Of a stretch of 64,000 nt of DNA, positions 1-34,592 are shown in pieces. Source of the DNA: Certhia americana. Lineage: Eukaryota; Chordata; Aves; Passeriformes; Certhiidae. Location: the NCBI GenBank assembly GCA_018697195.1, contig JAGMWU010000035.1, positions 868,001 through 932,000 on the forward strand, written 5' to 3'. The number at the start of each line of letters is the position of its first letter. The stretch's first letter is position 1. The notes beneath the pieces were generated by a model. It saw nothing but the letters and a program-made list of their open reading frames with translations. It searched no databases and had not been told where the DNA came from. The position numbers and the translations under genes were made by a program.

Positions 1-992
1 CTTTGTCTCATTTTCCCTTCCCTGCCAGTTCTGAGTCTCTTCTGTTTCCCTTGCCAGAGCATTTTGCCTGCTCCCAGCCTGGGCAAGGACAAAACCTGCT
101 GCTCGCAGCTGGGACTCCTTCAGATGTGGCGTTCCTCCCCCTCTTGACCCATCCCTTTAGTCCCATTTGTTGTCTCCCAGCTTCTCTGGACTTCCTTGTC
201 CTTCCCACTCCTTCATGAGTCCTTGACTATATCGGGCAGACATTGCAGCACAAAGGGTCAGTGGATAATCAGTGAAGCTCATGATAGCTTTCCCTCACAG
301 GCTGCTTAGGAGCTCTGAGGGCTCTTGGGTGGGGTGGGCAGATGCAGTTTTCTTTCTTATGTGAATGAGTGAGGGCTAAGATCTTTCTAGTTTCACTTTT
401 TTTTTCCCCCCTTGCTTTGTTCCTCAAAGTAAGAGGTAAAACTGAGCTTTTTTTTTTTTTTTTTCTTCAGATTGAGTTATGCTCAAGTCTGGTACAGTGA
501 TTTTTGAACTTCATGCCTGGCAGTTTGGAGAGAGCTGGGCAGCACATTGCTGTTGAGGAATATTGCTTCCAGCTGCTCTCTAAAATAAATAATAAAAAAA
601 GCACTAGTGATCCTACACTGTTTCCTTGGGATGTTTTGCTGGTTAAGGTTGCAACAGCTGACAGGCAGATTGTAGCACCCCTCATACTTAACAGTGAAAA
701 ATTTAAATTGAGGGACTGCTTTAACTTGTTGAGGCTGGATTTAATGTGAACTACATTTCTAATATAGGGATGTACTTGGTTCAGCAGCTGGTCCTGCTGC
801 ATAAGTTTTCATCAGATGTGCCTTGAGTCCAGTCCTGGAGGTTGTCAGCATTTATTGTTGTTTTGTTGTTGGTTGATTTTTGATCACACCACTCTTCTGG
901 GTTGAGGTGGGGTTTATTTTTAACTGCTGTATGCTAACTTGAAAAGTAAAATCCTTTTTTTTTTTTTCCCTTTCTCTGATACTCTCCTTTAG
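1..992 (+). other. SMAD1: SMAD1 upstream intron (3' part)
   Basis: This is non-coding sequence ending in a strong splice acceptor, with a long pyrimidine run at about 953-990 followed by AG at 991-992. In other vertebrates the SMAD1 start codon lies in the second exon, so this stretch is most simply the end of the first intron. The promoter and non-coding first exon would then be upstream of the window. Short open frames here have no recognisable protein content. T-rich runs occur at 399-406 and 450-464. Confidence 0.7.
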
Positions 993-1046
993 GTTGTCAA
1001 CCAGAAGGATTTAGAATAATGAGAAGGCTGCAACCATCAAGGGGGG

Positions 1047-22864
<21,818 letters not shown>

Positions 22865-22909
22865 AAAGTCCCAAACTCCTGCATTTTGGAAACAGTTGAG
22901 CCTTGCATG

Positions 22910-22917
22910 TACTTGAA
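22910..22917 (+). promoter_or_regulatory. Candidate miR-26 8mer target site in SMAD1 3' UTR
   Basis: The octamer TACTTGAA is a perfect 8mer complement of the miR-26 seed. It lies 46 bases after the SMAD1 stop codon, a favourable position. SMAD1 is a reported miR-26a target in mammals. The match is seen directly, and activity in this species is inferred. Confidence 0.6.
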
Positions 22918-23038
22918 AGATGTATGAGTCAGACACACATTTTTATTTCCCCCCCCCCCTCAACTGGCAACAGCTGAAAAAGAGCCATGAAAACACTTGA
23001 CTTCTGTGACCAACTGTTGGATTCAGAAAACAAAGATA

Positions 23039-23044
23039 AATAAA
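23039..23044 (+). terminator. Proximal poly(A) signal, SMAD1
   Basis: A canonical AATAAA lies 175 bases after the stop. If used, it gives a short 3' UTR that keeps the miR-26-type site and loses the rest. Confidence 0.45.
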
Positions 23045-24084
23045 CCCCTTTGACATACTGTTGGTATAAAGAATTTTAGTTTACATTGTAATGTACTATT
23101 GTGGAGTTTATTTACAGGGCTTAGTACACGAGGGACGACAGAGCCAAAGCCAAACTCTGTGCTGGACTGAGTTCCTGAAGGATTTTTCTGCAGCCGGCAC
23201 TCCTAAGGTTCTCCTTCCTTACATTCAGCACTCACTGGTTTCCCCCATGTCCTCTGGAGCTAAGAGTGGATGTTGGCCAAGTCTGTTTTTTGCAGCCTCT
23301 CTTCAGTACTTCTTAGAAACATTACATTGATGGTTGCTGTTCTCTTTAAAAGTAAAAGAAAGCATAAGGTTCAATCTCAATAACTGTGTGCTGTCTCTGA
23401 GATCGTGTCCTGACCATACTGCTGTAAGAATGTTAGGTATGTTCTTTTGCTAAATGTATGTATGGTGTATTTGAAAGTTTAGAAATTAATTAGATTTAGA
23501 CCACAAAGGAATTAGGAATATTTGAATGGGGGGAGGTGGGAGCGGGAAGGGAAAATGACAACTGAAATGTAGAATATATTGTAAACATAGCGTGTTAGTT
23601 TAAACAGGTCTGAATTTTGTTGTGCATTTTGTTTTCATAGTGGCTTCATCTTGTTAGTTCTGACTATTTTTGCCTCTTCCTTTTCCCCCAAAGCAATTGT
23701 GCAGCTTTTTTTACCCATGAAGAGGACAAAATGATTAATTACTGCAGTTTGAAGGCTGCAGCTCTTATGTATTTCAAGACAAATTTGTACAGTGCTCTTT
23801 AACTATTGAGCAGTTTTATACAGTTTATGTAACAAAAGTAGGTTTTTAATTTTGTGAGAGAATCTTGTTTGCCAAACCTAGTAACTGTTAATTGTTTGGA
23901 GGACTTCCGTATCCCTGTGGGAGTCTATTTCAAACTTTAAAATATATATATATATTTTAATTTTTTTTAATTTTTTGCTGCTTGGTTTATTTTCTTCTCT
24001 TTGCTCTTTTATATTCATGTAAGCTGTAGTACTTTTAAGTACTTTTATTCCAAAACTAGTGGGTCCTCTTTACTGGAAATTTTG

Positions 24085-24090
24085 AATAAA
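24085..24090 (+). terminator. Distal poly(A) signal, SMAD1
   Basis: A canonical AATAAA is followed by a GT-rich stretch (CCTGTTGTTACTG). The UTR up to it is AT-rich. It is the most likely main 3' end, though another AATAAA pair near 24635-24643 is possible. Confidence 0.6.
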
Positions 24091-24108
24091 ACCTGTTGTT
24101 ACTGCTTA

Positions 24109-25287
24109 CATTTGATTAAAACCTTGTCTCGTCCACTTCTTAGCAGACTCTTAACAAACCAGATAAATGTGTGGTCTTGGAGGAGGAACAACTAGAAATG
24201 AAGATGTACTGAGCTTAGACGTAATGATTAGTACAGGTTAGTAGTTCTGCTAAACTCAGGAGTGAGGGGAGGCTGAGCAGCAGAGCTCAGTTTGTGTTCA
24301 GCCAGACACAGAATGCATCTGTCTGTCTCTCTAATGAGAAATTAGAAGAAATTAGAGAAATAAAAAAGCCCTTTTTGGAGTATGAGTCAATCCCACCTTT
24401 TTTTTTTTTTTTAACTGCTAAAGTTAATTCCACTACTTGGCTCAGTATATATTTTTTAAATTAAAAATTCTTCCCTTGTTCAGGGGGAAAAAAACCCCAT
24501 AATGCACAAGTTCCCTATTGAGAAGAACCTGCTACTTTTACATTCCAAGAACAGGTTTTTTGGTTTCTTTTCAGACTCAATTTGACATATCTTTTTCATA
24601 AAGAAGCAGTCATAGCACAAATGTAACTCTTTAAAATAAATAAAATTTAGAGATGACCAAAAAGTGGAAGAATGCTGTTTGCTGCTCAGGCACTGTCTTT
24701 GGTTTTGATATCTTCACCCCCTGCTACATAAACTCCCAGCTGTTCCCAACAGTTTCATTGCTTTTTATGGAATGCAGCTGTGAGGTAGTGACTTCTTTTT
24801 TAATTAGTGCTGTAACCATCCATCATGCAAGTCTTAAGGAGTGTTTCTACTTGGATGTTTTCGTATTTGGATGATCCTGTGCAAGTTTTGATAAACTTTG
24901 AAAAAGCGTTGGAGTAAGAAAAGACAGTTTTATGTTATGACTGCTTTGAATGTTGCTGTCTTTTATGTTTTGGGCTGTAGTGCCTCTCTGTTTTTCCTAA
25001 ACAGAAATTAAAAATAGAAAATAGTAGTTCTACAGTGCCTCAGAAACTTACAGCGGTAATCTGAATTAAATAGGATGTGCAGGATCCCAGTTTTTCTCAG
25101 TTGCTTCTGTTGTCAATTTTTCTATAATACTGTTGAAATGCTGGGTATATAATATTTTCATTATCCAGCTTTTTGCTTGTGGTGTGTAGACATTAGGTGC
25201 AAAGAAAAAATGTACCTTCATGTGATGGCACAGAGTATCTCAGCTATATTTCATTAAATGAGTGGATTGGAGTAGCACCTGAGACTC
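24109..25287. other. Intergenic, SMAD1 downstream flank
   Basis: No gene or repeat family is recognised. There is a 14-base T run near 24400 and a further AATAAA pair near 24640 that could serve a longer SMAD1 transcript. Confidence 0.75.
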
Positions 25288-25860
25288 CCAGGTGGTTTTG
25301 TCTGGGTTAATTTTTTTTCAGAGTGCTGGTATAGGGCTCTTTTGGATTCATGCTGCTGACAGTGTTGTTAAGACAGGGATGTTTCCTTACTTCTGAGCAG
25401 GGCTTGCACAGATCCAAGGCTTTTTCTGCGTCCCACCCCACCAGTGAAGGGACTAGGGGTACACAAGGAGTTGGGAGGGGACACAGCTGGGGCAGCCAAC
25501 CCCATCTGACCCAGCATATATTCTATAGCATATGGAGTCATACTCAGCATGTGAAGTGGGAAAATGGAAGGAAGGAGGGGTGTTTGGAGTTAGAGAGTTT
25601 ATCTTCCCAAGTTACAATTTCGTGCCCGGATTTCCTGGAGATGGCTGAACACCTGCCTGCCCATGGGAAGTGGTGAATTAATTCCTTGTTTCGCTTTGCT
25701 TATGTGTGCAACTTTTGCTTTACTTATTAAATTGTCTTTATCTCTACCCAGAAGTGTTCTTATTTTCACTCTTTGAATTTTCTCCTCCATCCCACCTGGG
25801 GTGAGTGAAGGAGCAGCCTCTGAGTGGTGATTAGTTACCAGCTGGGGTTAAACCACAGCA
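25288..25860 (-). mobile_element. Avian endogenous retrovirus LTR (solo, diverged)
   Basis: The right end reads GCTGGGGTTAAACCACAGCA on the + strand, close to the reverse complement of the 5' end of a common bird LTR (TGTxGTGGTTTAACCCCAGC type). Reading leftward on the minus strand, it contains the expected TTTAATAAGTAAAGCAAAAG block, a GGGCAGGCAGGTGTTCAGCCA block, a TATATGCTGGG promoter-like box near 25515-25525 and a CCCTATACC/AACCCAGACAAAACC-like 3' end. About 570 bp is present and no internal retroviral genes flank it, so it looks like a solo LTR. The boundaries are diverged and I could not identify a target-site duplication. Open frames across it are not real genes. Confidence 0.75.
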
Positions 25861-27816
25861 GACAAACAGCCAGAAACACAGGAGGTAGGACCTGGGAGGA
25901 AGCAACTGCTGCCTTCAGGCTGTTGTGAAAATCTTTGGAGCATTTGGAAGAAGTCTTCCTGCTGATTTGCCCTGCTTTGGATAGTTGAATCAGAAAGCTA
26001 GAAAAGGCAAAGGACAAGAAAGAAAGCAAAAGATTTTCTTGCTTTCTCACAAAACTGAGAATGTTGAGAACTAAAAACATGGATAGAGCCTACAGTGTCA
26101 GCTCTGTAACCAGGTAAGTTCCTGCTGCTTATTTGTTTTTTTTTTAACTCATAGTTTCCTCTATTTAGTCTCCTGAACAAAAGAGTTAAACAGAGAAGAT
26201 ATTACTTAAAAGCCAAGACAGATCCCTGTTTGGAGAAACTGAGAAGACAGGAATATCTGGATTGAGGAAAAGCAGTATATGTGGGCACAAATAATTCCAT
26301 GGAGCTGAATGTGTTTTAAAATCTCTGCTTTAAGTGCTGGAAATCACATAATTCTCCCTGACTGGAGATGACTTTTTAATCATTTAAGAGGATCTGGTGA
26401 ATGTTTAGAAGATTTGTTGAAAACTAAGAGAGGTAGTCATGCTTACCTGTATGGGTTTAGGAAGTTATAAAAATAATTCATGTTTTATTATATCCTGTAT
26501 TGTAATCATGGGCCTGATCTTCTAATGCTTGCTAACCTGGTATTGATGTCTACTTTGTTAGAGCCACTTGCTTGTTAAATCACTCCTCTTGCTACTGTAG
26601 CTATTGTCCTTTATTGTCTTATCTCTCTTTAGTAATTGCTGCTGGTTTGTTCTGTGAAGCACACTGTAGCCTCTTAGTGTGCTTTTGAGATTTGTGGTTC
26701 ATGGCCATGAATTGGTAGTCACCTTTTTCTGGATGCTTGCCTAAATATGAAACATAACTCTACCATCACCAGCTGTGGTGGAGCAGTGTATTTTTTACAA
26801 GCATCATCTCACAGTTAATTTTCTTAAATACATTTGTGATTCTGTGCAGGAGGGAAGGGAAGGGAAAGTGCCTCTTATTTTTCCCTGGCCCTCTGTGTCC
26901 TTCACTTAACTCAGTGAAGAGAGACGCCCTTGCCCTTTGTCCTTCAGGGAATGTTCTCTTTTCTCTGTTCCCTGACTTCTCTGTTCTGGATTACTTTCCT
27001 TGGTTTTTTTGAACTCTGCAAAGTGTGTTTTTTTCCTCCTCAGGAACTGCTGTCCCTGTGCCATTGTGGGTCACGTGTCTGTGTGTCTTCATGTGCTGGG
27101 AGCTGCTGAGACAGAGGGCTTTGATTCCCCACTTTTGTTCAGTTTAATTGAGGTGGCTGACAGGTGGCTCCTGTTTCATTCACCCCTCCTGTAGGAGCTG
27201 GGAGGGCTGTGTCCCCTGGGGTATGTGGTGAACAGTTTTTAACAAAGCAGGTGTGATGGAGAGACAGCCTCCTGATCAAAGCTTGTTGCAGACACAAAAG
27301 TGACTCCAATAAGATTGACAGTGTAACCATCCATTGGGCTTGATGTGGTTACAGAGCTTAGCAGGTCTACTGCAGGGAATAGACAAGATGGACAGTTTTT
27401 ATGCAGGTCTGATGAATGTCTTGCAGTTAAAAATGATCCTCAGTGTATGGTGTCAATTGATCTTGTGCGACTGAAGTAATTAAAACTAATGTCAAACCCC
27501 CAAATTTTACAAACAGTCCAAAAGTCAAGGAATTTGATTCAATCATCTTTAAGAATTGTTAAGATATTTTTTTATTCTAATGTGTGCAGATTGAGCATTT
27601 ATTTTTAAGAATTGGTTTGTGATTTCCCCTTTTCATCCTGCCACTAAGGCATGCATTGAAAAATCTGTATGTTCTCTTCATGATCCTTCCAGCTCATCTG
27701 AGACTCTAAATCTGTAAAGCTCAGAGGAGGCTGCTGTAGTTTAATTTTGAAAAAGTAAGCACTGTCACTTGCTCGAGATTGTAGAGTGGAGTTGAGGTAT
27801 CTCATAGCAGTGATAA

Positions 27817-27831
27817 CCCCCCCCCCCCCCC
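27817..27831. repeat. Poly(C) tract, 15 bases
   Basis: An uninterrupted run of 15 C on the + strand. It is a likely site of length error or polymorphism. Confidence 0.95.
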
Positions 27832-30800
27832 TTACAATTGTGTACTATAGTAAATAGAATTATAATTATATAGACCTATAATTATATTACAGGCTTTCTT
27901 TGCTCAAAGAGTTTGGTTTATGTGGAGAGGTCACTCACTTACACATTCTGGAAGAGAACAGTTGGCCTTTGTAAAACATATTCTGATTTTCCTGTTGCAG
28001 CTTTCCCCAGTGTCCCTGTAACATGTAAAAACATTATTTTCTGTGAAGAAAAATGTTATGCATAACTTTCCCTTCCCCTCTCTCCTAATAAAACTTTGAA
28101 CTTTGTGTTCTGCTGTTTCTTTAGATTACTGAGCCGAGCTTAGAACAAGCAGGAGGATGAAACGTGATGTGTGCAGTGCTGCAGTAACACTTTACTATTT
28201 TTTTTAAGTGCTTGGCTCTTGGCAGGAGAGCAGGGTCTGTCTCATCTTTGAGCCCTTCACTCCTGCCTTCTGTTGATACTTTAGGGATTGGTAATCCTGA
28301 GTGTTTTCAGATATACATGTGGAGACTGAAAGATGGCTGCTGTCCCATCAGATATTCCCCCGAGTTTGTGGACCAGTCTCCTCAAGTCAAAACCACCATA
28401 GGCCATAGTGTTGGCAACAGCACTATTTAGAAACTGGATCCAAACATGGTTTCATTTTGAACGTGAGTTGGCTGATGGTTTGACTACAAACACTTTTCAA
28501 ACCTCTCAAACACAGCTTGATCCCTCTGTCTGCTGGATTTGGGCCATGCTGTGTTCTCAAGCAGCACAGAAAGAAGCTACCTTGATCTGCATGCTCTGGA
28601 GACTTAAAAGTCCAGGAACTGGGTTTTAATCTTGTGCTAAGAGAGCAGTTCTTTAACTACTCTTTCTTGGGGTAGCTTTTAATTGCGGTGTGGGGTTTCT
28701 TTGTACCACTACTGCTAATGATTGATATAGCTCGAATTCAAAATATATTCTGGGCACTGGGGCCATTCAGTTTTCTGACCTGCTGTGTTGCTCTTGGTCT
28801 TTCAGGAATCATGTCATTGCCTCAGACGTCCTTGTGATTTCCCCAGGTCACAGGAGCAAGTTTGACCAGATAAAGTGGTAGATCTTCGGTTGAATTTGAT
28901 CTTCCACTTACAGAAAGCAGCTTACAATCAAAATATTAAACCATGAAACTCTCTCGAAATTGACCATCTTCAAAAAGATTCCTAGGAAAGCACTGGGATG
29001 TCTTAATGCTGGCAAGGGTACATACAGCAGTTTGAGCTGTCACCTCGAGGTGGGAACCTTGAGCTTGGGGATCCTGATTTGGCAGCGCATACTTGGAGTA
29101 AGGGCCCATCCATTCCCTCACAGGATCTGTTGGCACCACACAAGCCCCTGATGAATCCATATTGTGAGTAATCAACAGAAGCAATGGAAAAAGATCCATG
29201 TATGTACAGTGGCAAGGGAAGGTTCACAGCCAGATTTTCTTACCATCACTTAAGAAAGCACAGGGAATGCCCACTTCTGTGCCAGCAGCAGTGGGTGGGT
29301 GACAGGGGTGTGGCAGTGCCATTGCATGGAACAATCCCAAGCATGGTCAGACCTGGAACTTCACAGCTGAATGAATATGCATGGAGGCTTGCCTTTCATG
29401 TGAGCATTTTGTTGGATAAAATGGGGGGAAAGAATCACCTGACCACACTATGAGTGATCTTGTTGTATTTCGTGTTTATTTCCCTGTTGTTATCTGGTGC
29501 TTTTGCACTGTTGTTCCTTTGATAGTATGGTGGATGAAAGCATATGCAGAATACGTGGGCTTTCCTGTGTTTTTCTTCATGTTCTGGTTACCCTTTGTGT
29601 TTTGCAAAACACTGCTGCGTCTCCTTGTATTGGGAATTACTATGGTCTGACACGGGTGGGGTATACAAGAAGCCCAGTCAAAATTCATTCCCTCTACAAC
29701 TGTATCTGGAATGCCTGAAAAATGTAACGTGGCCTGTCACATAAACAGGAAACAGCCTTTGTAAGGGACTGAGTGAAGATGAAAACCTAACCCAAGTAAC
29801 GCTGTTAGTCATCTCCATCTGGGAACTTTTCAGTGCCACACAAGTTTGGAGAACATGGTTGTGACTGGCTTCCACATGCGGGATGAATGGCGGGTACCAG
29901 ATGTTGCCTTACACATTTGACACTTTTTCTCTAAATTCCATCCCAGACGCAAATGCTCTACGTACAGCACTTGTGGGTGAAAGCCTGCACATGTGAGAGT
30001 TTAGGTGTTTGCACAGCAACGAAGCTGGACCTGCACCACTGGAAGCAAGCTCGAGGTTTCTCTGGTCACCTGAAGTTTCTGATGACAGTAAGCAGTAAAA
30101 ACCAGAGAGGTAGCAAATTAAATATGCAGTTGTCAGAGGTGGAATGCAGCATACTTCTAATTGCAGGCTAGCATGTCTGTGAAAGCTGGCCTCATTTCCT
30201 CAGAAGGAACACCATGGAATGTAACAATAGACTGATGATATCCTCTTTGGGCATATGTAATAATTAGGCACTCCTAATTTCCATATTTTCAAATGTATGG
30301 GCTACGGGTTGTATCCTGTGTCTGGTTTTAGTTTTTCAAATGCAGAACCAGAAGGTTCCTTGGGAAGTTTCTACCTCTCAGTACTTGCAGCCTGCTTTCT
30401 CTTTTCACAGCCTTTCTGCCTCTGTGCTTGCCGAAGTTTGGGGAGCACAGTAAAAGGGCTGGTTACTGAAAAAAAGTAGATATGAGTTCATGTGATACCA
30501 TGAGAAGATACTTAGTATGTACCTGGAAAAACAAGCAGTTGTGTGCAGAGTGATTGAATTTCTTTTGTTGGGGCTATCCTGTTTATTTTTTGTGTGTTTT
30601 TAGAAATGTAGCTTCCAGACTACAAGTCTGAGATGTTTAACTAGTATTGCTGGTTTGTTGCTAAGTTACAAATTAGAGAATTGGAAATAATTTAAAAATC
30701 CCTTTTTTAGAGAAGGCAAATTCTGTAAGATAATATTCCTACTTTTAAGGAATACTTTTGGTTGAGGTTTTGTGTTTTGTTTTTCCTGGAAAGCTGGATG

Positions 30801-33800
30801 AAAACAGGTGAGAAATTTAACCCCCATATCTGCGGAGGGGGAGTAAAGGGATCTGCTTCACTTTCTTCCCTGCCACCTCCCTGAAATGAATTATTCTTCT
30901 GTAGTTTTATGGGAGGAAAGGGAAAAATCTGGAGGGACTTGCTCCATGTGGTTTCCCTCTGGCTAAAGCTGACCCAGCCACAGGGAGAGATCTCACAGTG
31001 GAACAGATGCTGTGTTCTTCAGATGAATTATGAATTTCAGCCTATGAAAAGATCAGTCTAAAAGCCAGAGGGCTATGAGGGGAGGGAAAATAACTTTGAA
31101 AAACTAAAACGTCACTTTGGGTCATAAAGATTGGTGAGAAATTCTTTCAGGAATGCTGCACTGGAAGGCTATTTGAGCCTTGTACATGTTATGCACATGC
31201 AGATGTACAGTAAATGCCTATCAGGTTGAGGGGCTGGCTGCATTGTGCATCCTTTTGTTGGTGTATGGGATGGTCAGAAGGGCTTTGTGTAGAATTAAAG
31301 TAAAATTAAGAAGGTGTCTTGCAGCGTCCTTATGTGTCCTGTTCCACTTATTAATCACTTCTGTAGTTAGAATGTTTCTTCTACTATTTGCTTAAAATTT
31401 GCTTTTACAAAATGGGTTTGCTTTATAGTTAAGTCTATGCATTTGATATTGTCTTTTGCACTTGCCTTTACTGATTGTCATTCCACTAGAAATACAGCAG
31501 GTTTCCACCATGTTTTCCTGGGAATCCTGAGGCATTCATCATTTCTTGATGCTTTCATAAGGCTGTTGTGAGAATGAGCAATGATTCTGTGAAAAAGTTG
31601 GCCCAATCTCAGACTCCTACATAATTGAGGTAAAAATTTTAAGTATTATATCTCCTGGAAATGGATGATATGGAATGTCCAGATTAGTGCTCAGAAAAGA
31701 TTACTTAAACTAATTGACAAAGATTAACCCCTTGGATTAAACTCTTTTTTTCTTCTTGCTCTTTCTTTTTTTTGACTGTTTCTCTGATACATTTTAACAG
31801 TAAAACTCCTAAAATGTTGTTTGCTTGTTTGCTAAGTATTCACTGTTCTTTGTTAAATAAGAGTTAAAACATTTATCCAAGAAGCATCTGAGAGTTACTG
31901 TTTAAAAAATTGCCTTAAAGTGAGGAGGCAAAAATCGTGTGGGTTTTTTTTTTTTTTTTTTTCATTTTGTCCTATTTCAATTATCAATTTCTTACTTCAG
32001 TTTCAGTGGAAAAAATGCATGTGCTGTCATCTTTTCCTTAGATCACAAGGAACAAAAAGAGTTTTCTTTTACAGGTCAGACTTTAAAATGTAGCCTTTGT
32101 TATTTAGAATGCATTAATTAAGAAAGTATGTGGTTAGATAACTAGCATTAGGTCTGTATTTGTAGTCTTCTTCCAGAAAAGCTGACCAAAGGGTTTTCAC
32201 AAGTAACCTTTGCTGAATTACTTGCTGCCCTACTGTCTGAGCCTCTGAGACACTGCAGTCATCAGTAACTAATGCAGGAGTGCTTGTGTGCATGGTGGCA
32301 GAATCAAGTGAGGAATCAAGTGCTCATTAAGTTTTGTTCTAAAACATCATGGTAAACAAAATGTGCATTAAAATTAACTGAAAGGGTCAAACCTGGAGGT
32401 TCTGTAGCATGCGTAGATAGCTACTCCAAGGAAGAAGAATTCAACTCCTTTTCTCTGCTTTGCAAGGAATAGGACAAGAAATAGCAGGCTTAAACTGCAG
32501 AGAATAAAATTGAGTCTAATATTTGGGGCAGGGAGACGAGATTTGTGTCAGTTAAGATATTAAACAAAACCAAGTCATCTGGTTTTGGAGAGTTGGTCAT
32601 TGGAGATTAGAAAAATGCATATTGGGAATAGCAAAGGTCTTGATGCTTTCCTGCTGTGTGCTGTGAGTGTTTAGAGTTTGGTTTGAACTTTGAAGAGCTG
32701 AATTTTGTCAGAGAAGTTGAGGATGCCTTTGTCACCTGAATATGTTTTCATACCTACTGAGACATAGTGATTTAATATAAAGCAGGCAAAGCTATTTTCC
32801 CCCTCTTTTCCTTGTTCCATGTGCCTGTGTAGTTGAAGATGAGTTGCAGCTACAAAATGTATTGACTTGCACAGCTATCCTAGTAACAAACGTCACTTTC
32901 TGCTCAGGAGTGTGTTCTGTACAGCATTTAACCATCATTGGGAATGCTGGAGTATGAATGCCTCATACAAGACCATATGGAAAAGAGCTTTTCCTGAAGC
33001 TTATCAATATTCCTAACAGGAGCCTGCAGAGTCTCTGCTCTCAGAGCAGCAAGACTGAAGAAGCAGTGACAGCTATAATGGCAGGGCACTAATGACTTTG
33101 GGGAAGTGTTACTTGTGTAATTGGAAATGATACAAACGCTGTCATTAAAACAGATTGTTGATGCCACCTTAATTCTTTTCATAGGCTTAGTTACAAGAAT
33201 GGATTCACTCTAATGAGATGATATCAGAATTTTTATGCTTTCCACAACTAGATGGGTAAATCATGAGGCATTAACATATGAAATGTTATTTTTCTCCAGA
33301 ATACCAGCTAAAGGAAGTATGGATTTGAATGACTGCATATTTTTTCCTTCACTAGAACATGAGCACTGGGAAGGTGAAATGTCATTGACGTGGGATTCTG
33401 AAACGTGGAATGAGAGCTCTGACTTGTGCTCCGATTTTCTTGCGTTTTTTTAATTTGGTTTTAGCAAAAAATTCCTTATAGCTCAGTGTTTGGTATAAAA
33501 TATGAGAAAACAAAATCAATTTCCCTTCAAGAAACATCTCATTCTGCAGTTAACTGCTGTTTTAATCCTTTGAATCTCCACTCATTCTGTCTTTTTTAGA
33601 ATAAGTACATACAAGAAATCAGCAGCAGAAAGGGATGGTAATGGGAAGAGACTGCAACACAGGAGGCCTCCTAGAATGCTTTTAATGCAACACTATCCAT
33701 TTTTGCTTATTTCATCCTTTTAGATTATTTTTAAAAACTAATGGGCTTGTAAGGCCTTCTGTCAGACCTCCACTATTGGTGACTGCACTCTGCTTGACGT

Positions 33801-34005
33801 ACTCAGCATCTGTTCTAGTATCAGTCTTGCTTCATGAGAAGAAAGTAGCACCAGGGATATGTTCTCTTGGAATAAAGAGGCACAAGAGATGGTGTGTATG
33901 TGTGTGTGTAACACAGACTTGTGTTCAAGAGTTCCTATGTTAATTTTTTGCATCTTTCATTCACTGACGATTTGAATAGTCTGACTGGCTGAGCAAGAGA
34001 GAGCA

Positions 34006-34041
34006 TTCTTGGAAGTTCCTAGAAGTTAAGTATTCCTGGAA
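34006..34041. promoter_or_regulatory. Cluster of three TTCN3GAA (STAT/BCL6-type) palindromes
   Basis: TTCTTGGAA (34006-34014), TTCCTAGAA (34016-34024) and TTCCTGGAA (34033-34041) fall within 36 bases. Each fits the gamma-activated-site core used by STAT dimers, and the last two also fit BCL6. Regulatory use is inferred from motif density only. Confidence 0.4.
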
Positions 34042-34552
34042 GTTTCCTTCCAGAAATGGCAGAAAGCCTTAGTCTAGGCCTCATGAGAGACATGCAGATA
34101 GACACAAAACTAGAAATTTTGCACAGACCTAGATATATATGGGTTTTGGCATCTGACTGCTGCTGTTTCTTTCCACAGCACCGTGGGAAGGGCCATCTAA
34201 TGTGTCCAATAGGTTGGTTGGCTTAAGTCAAATAAACAACTGGGGTTTTAATGCTAAGAAATTGAAATGGAATAGCTGGTCAGAAAAAAACCCCAAAACC
34301 CTCAGTCTATCCCCTTTGTACTAAAATTGCAAGGTATTGAATAAATGCAGTTGAATCTGCTCTGAAAAGGATGCTGATAATCACAAGCCATCTGAGATGT
34401 GACTACTGCAGATTTCTTGTCTCATTCTAAACAATAAAACAAACTCCTTTAATATTAATGCAACAAGGCAACTATTCATATGTTTCCTATAAAGTTTTCT
34501 GTTTGTTTCACACACTGATACTCTGAGCAGGTGTCTTAACACAGCAACAGAA

Positions 34553-34592
34553 TTCTGGTTAAAATGTTTTGTTTCTGGTTAAAATGTTTTGT
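34553..34592. repeat. Perfect 20-bp tandem duplication
   Basis: The 20-base unit starting TTCTGGTTAAAATG occurs twice head to tail with no mismatch. It is likely a recent local duplication. Confidence 0.9.

Larger units (their letters stand above)
22865..24108 (+). other. SMAD1: SMAD1 3' UTR
   Basis: The UTR is inferred to run from the stop codon to about 20 bases past the AATAAA at 24085-24090. An earlier AATAAA at 23039-23044 would give a short form with only about 180-200 nt of UTR. It contains an 11-base C run at 22949-22959, a (TA)n/AT-rich block at about 23941-23975, and candidate miR-26 and miR-30 sites listed separately. The end point is inferred from poly(A) signals, not transcripts. 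Confidence 0.7.

Noticed and set aside
25350..25676. 108-codon frame
   Set aside because: It lies inside the avian LTR, which does not code for protein.
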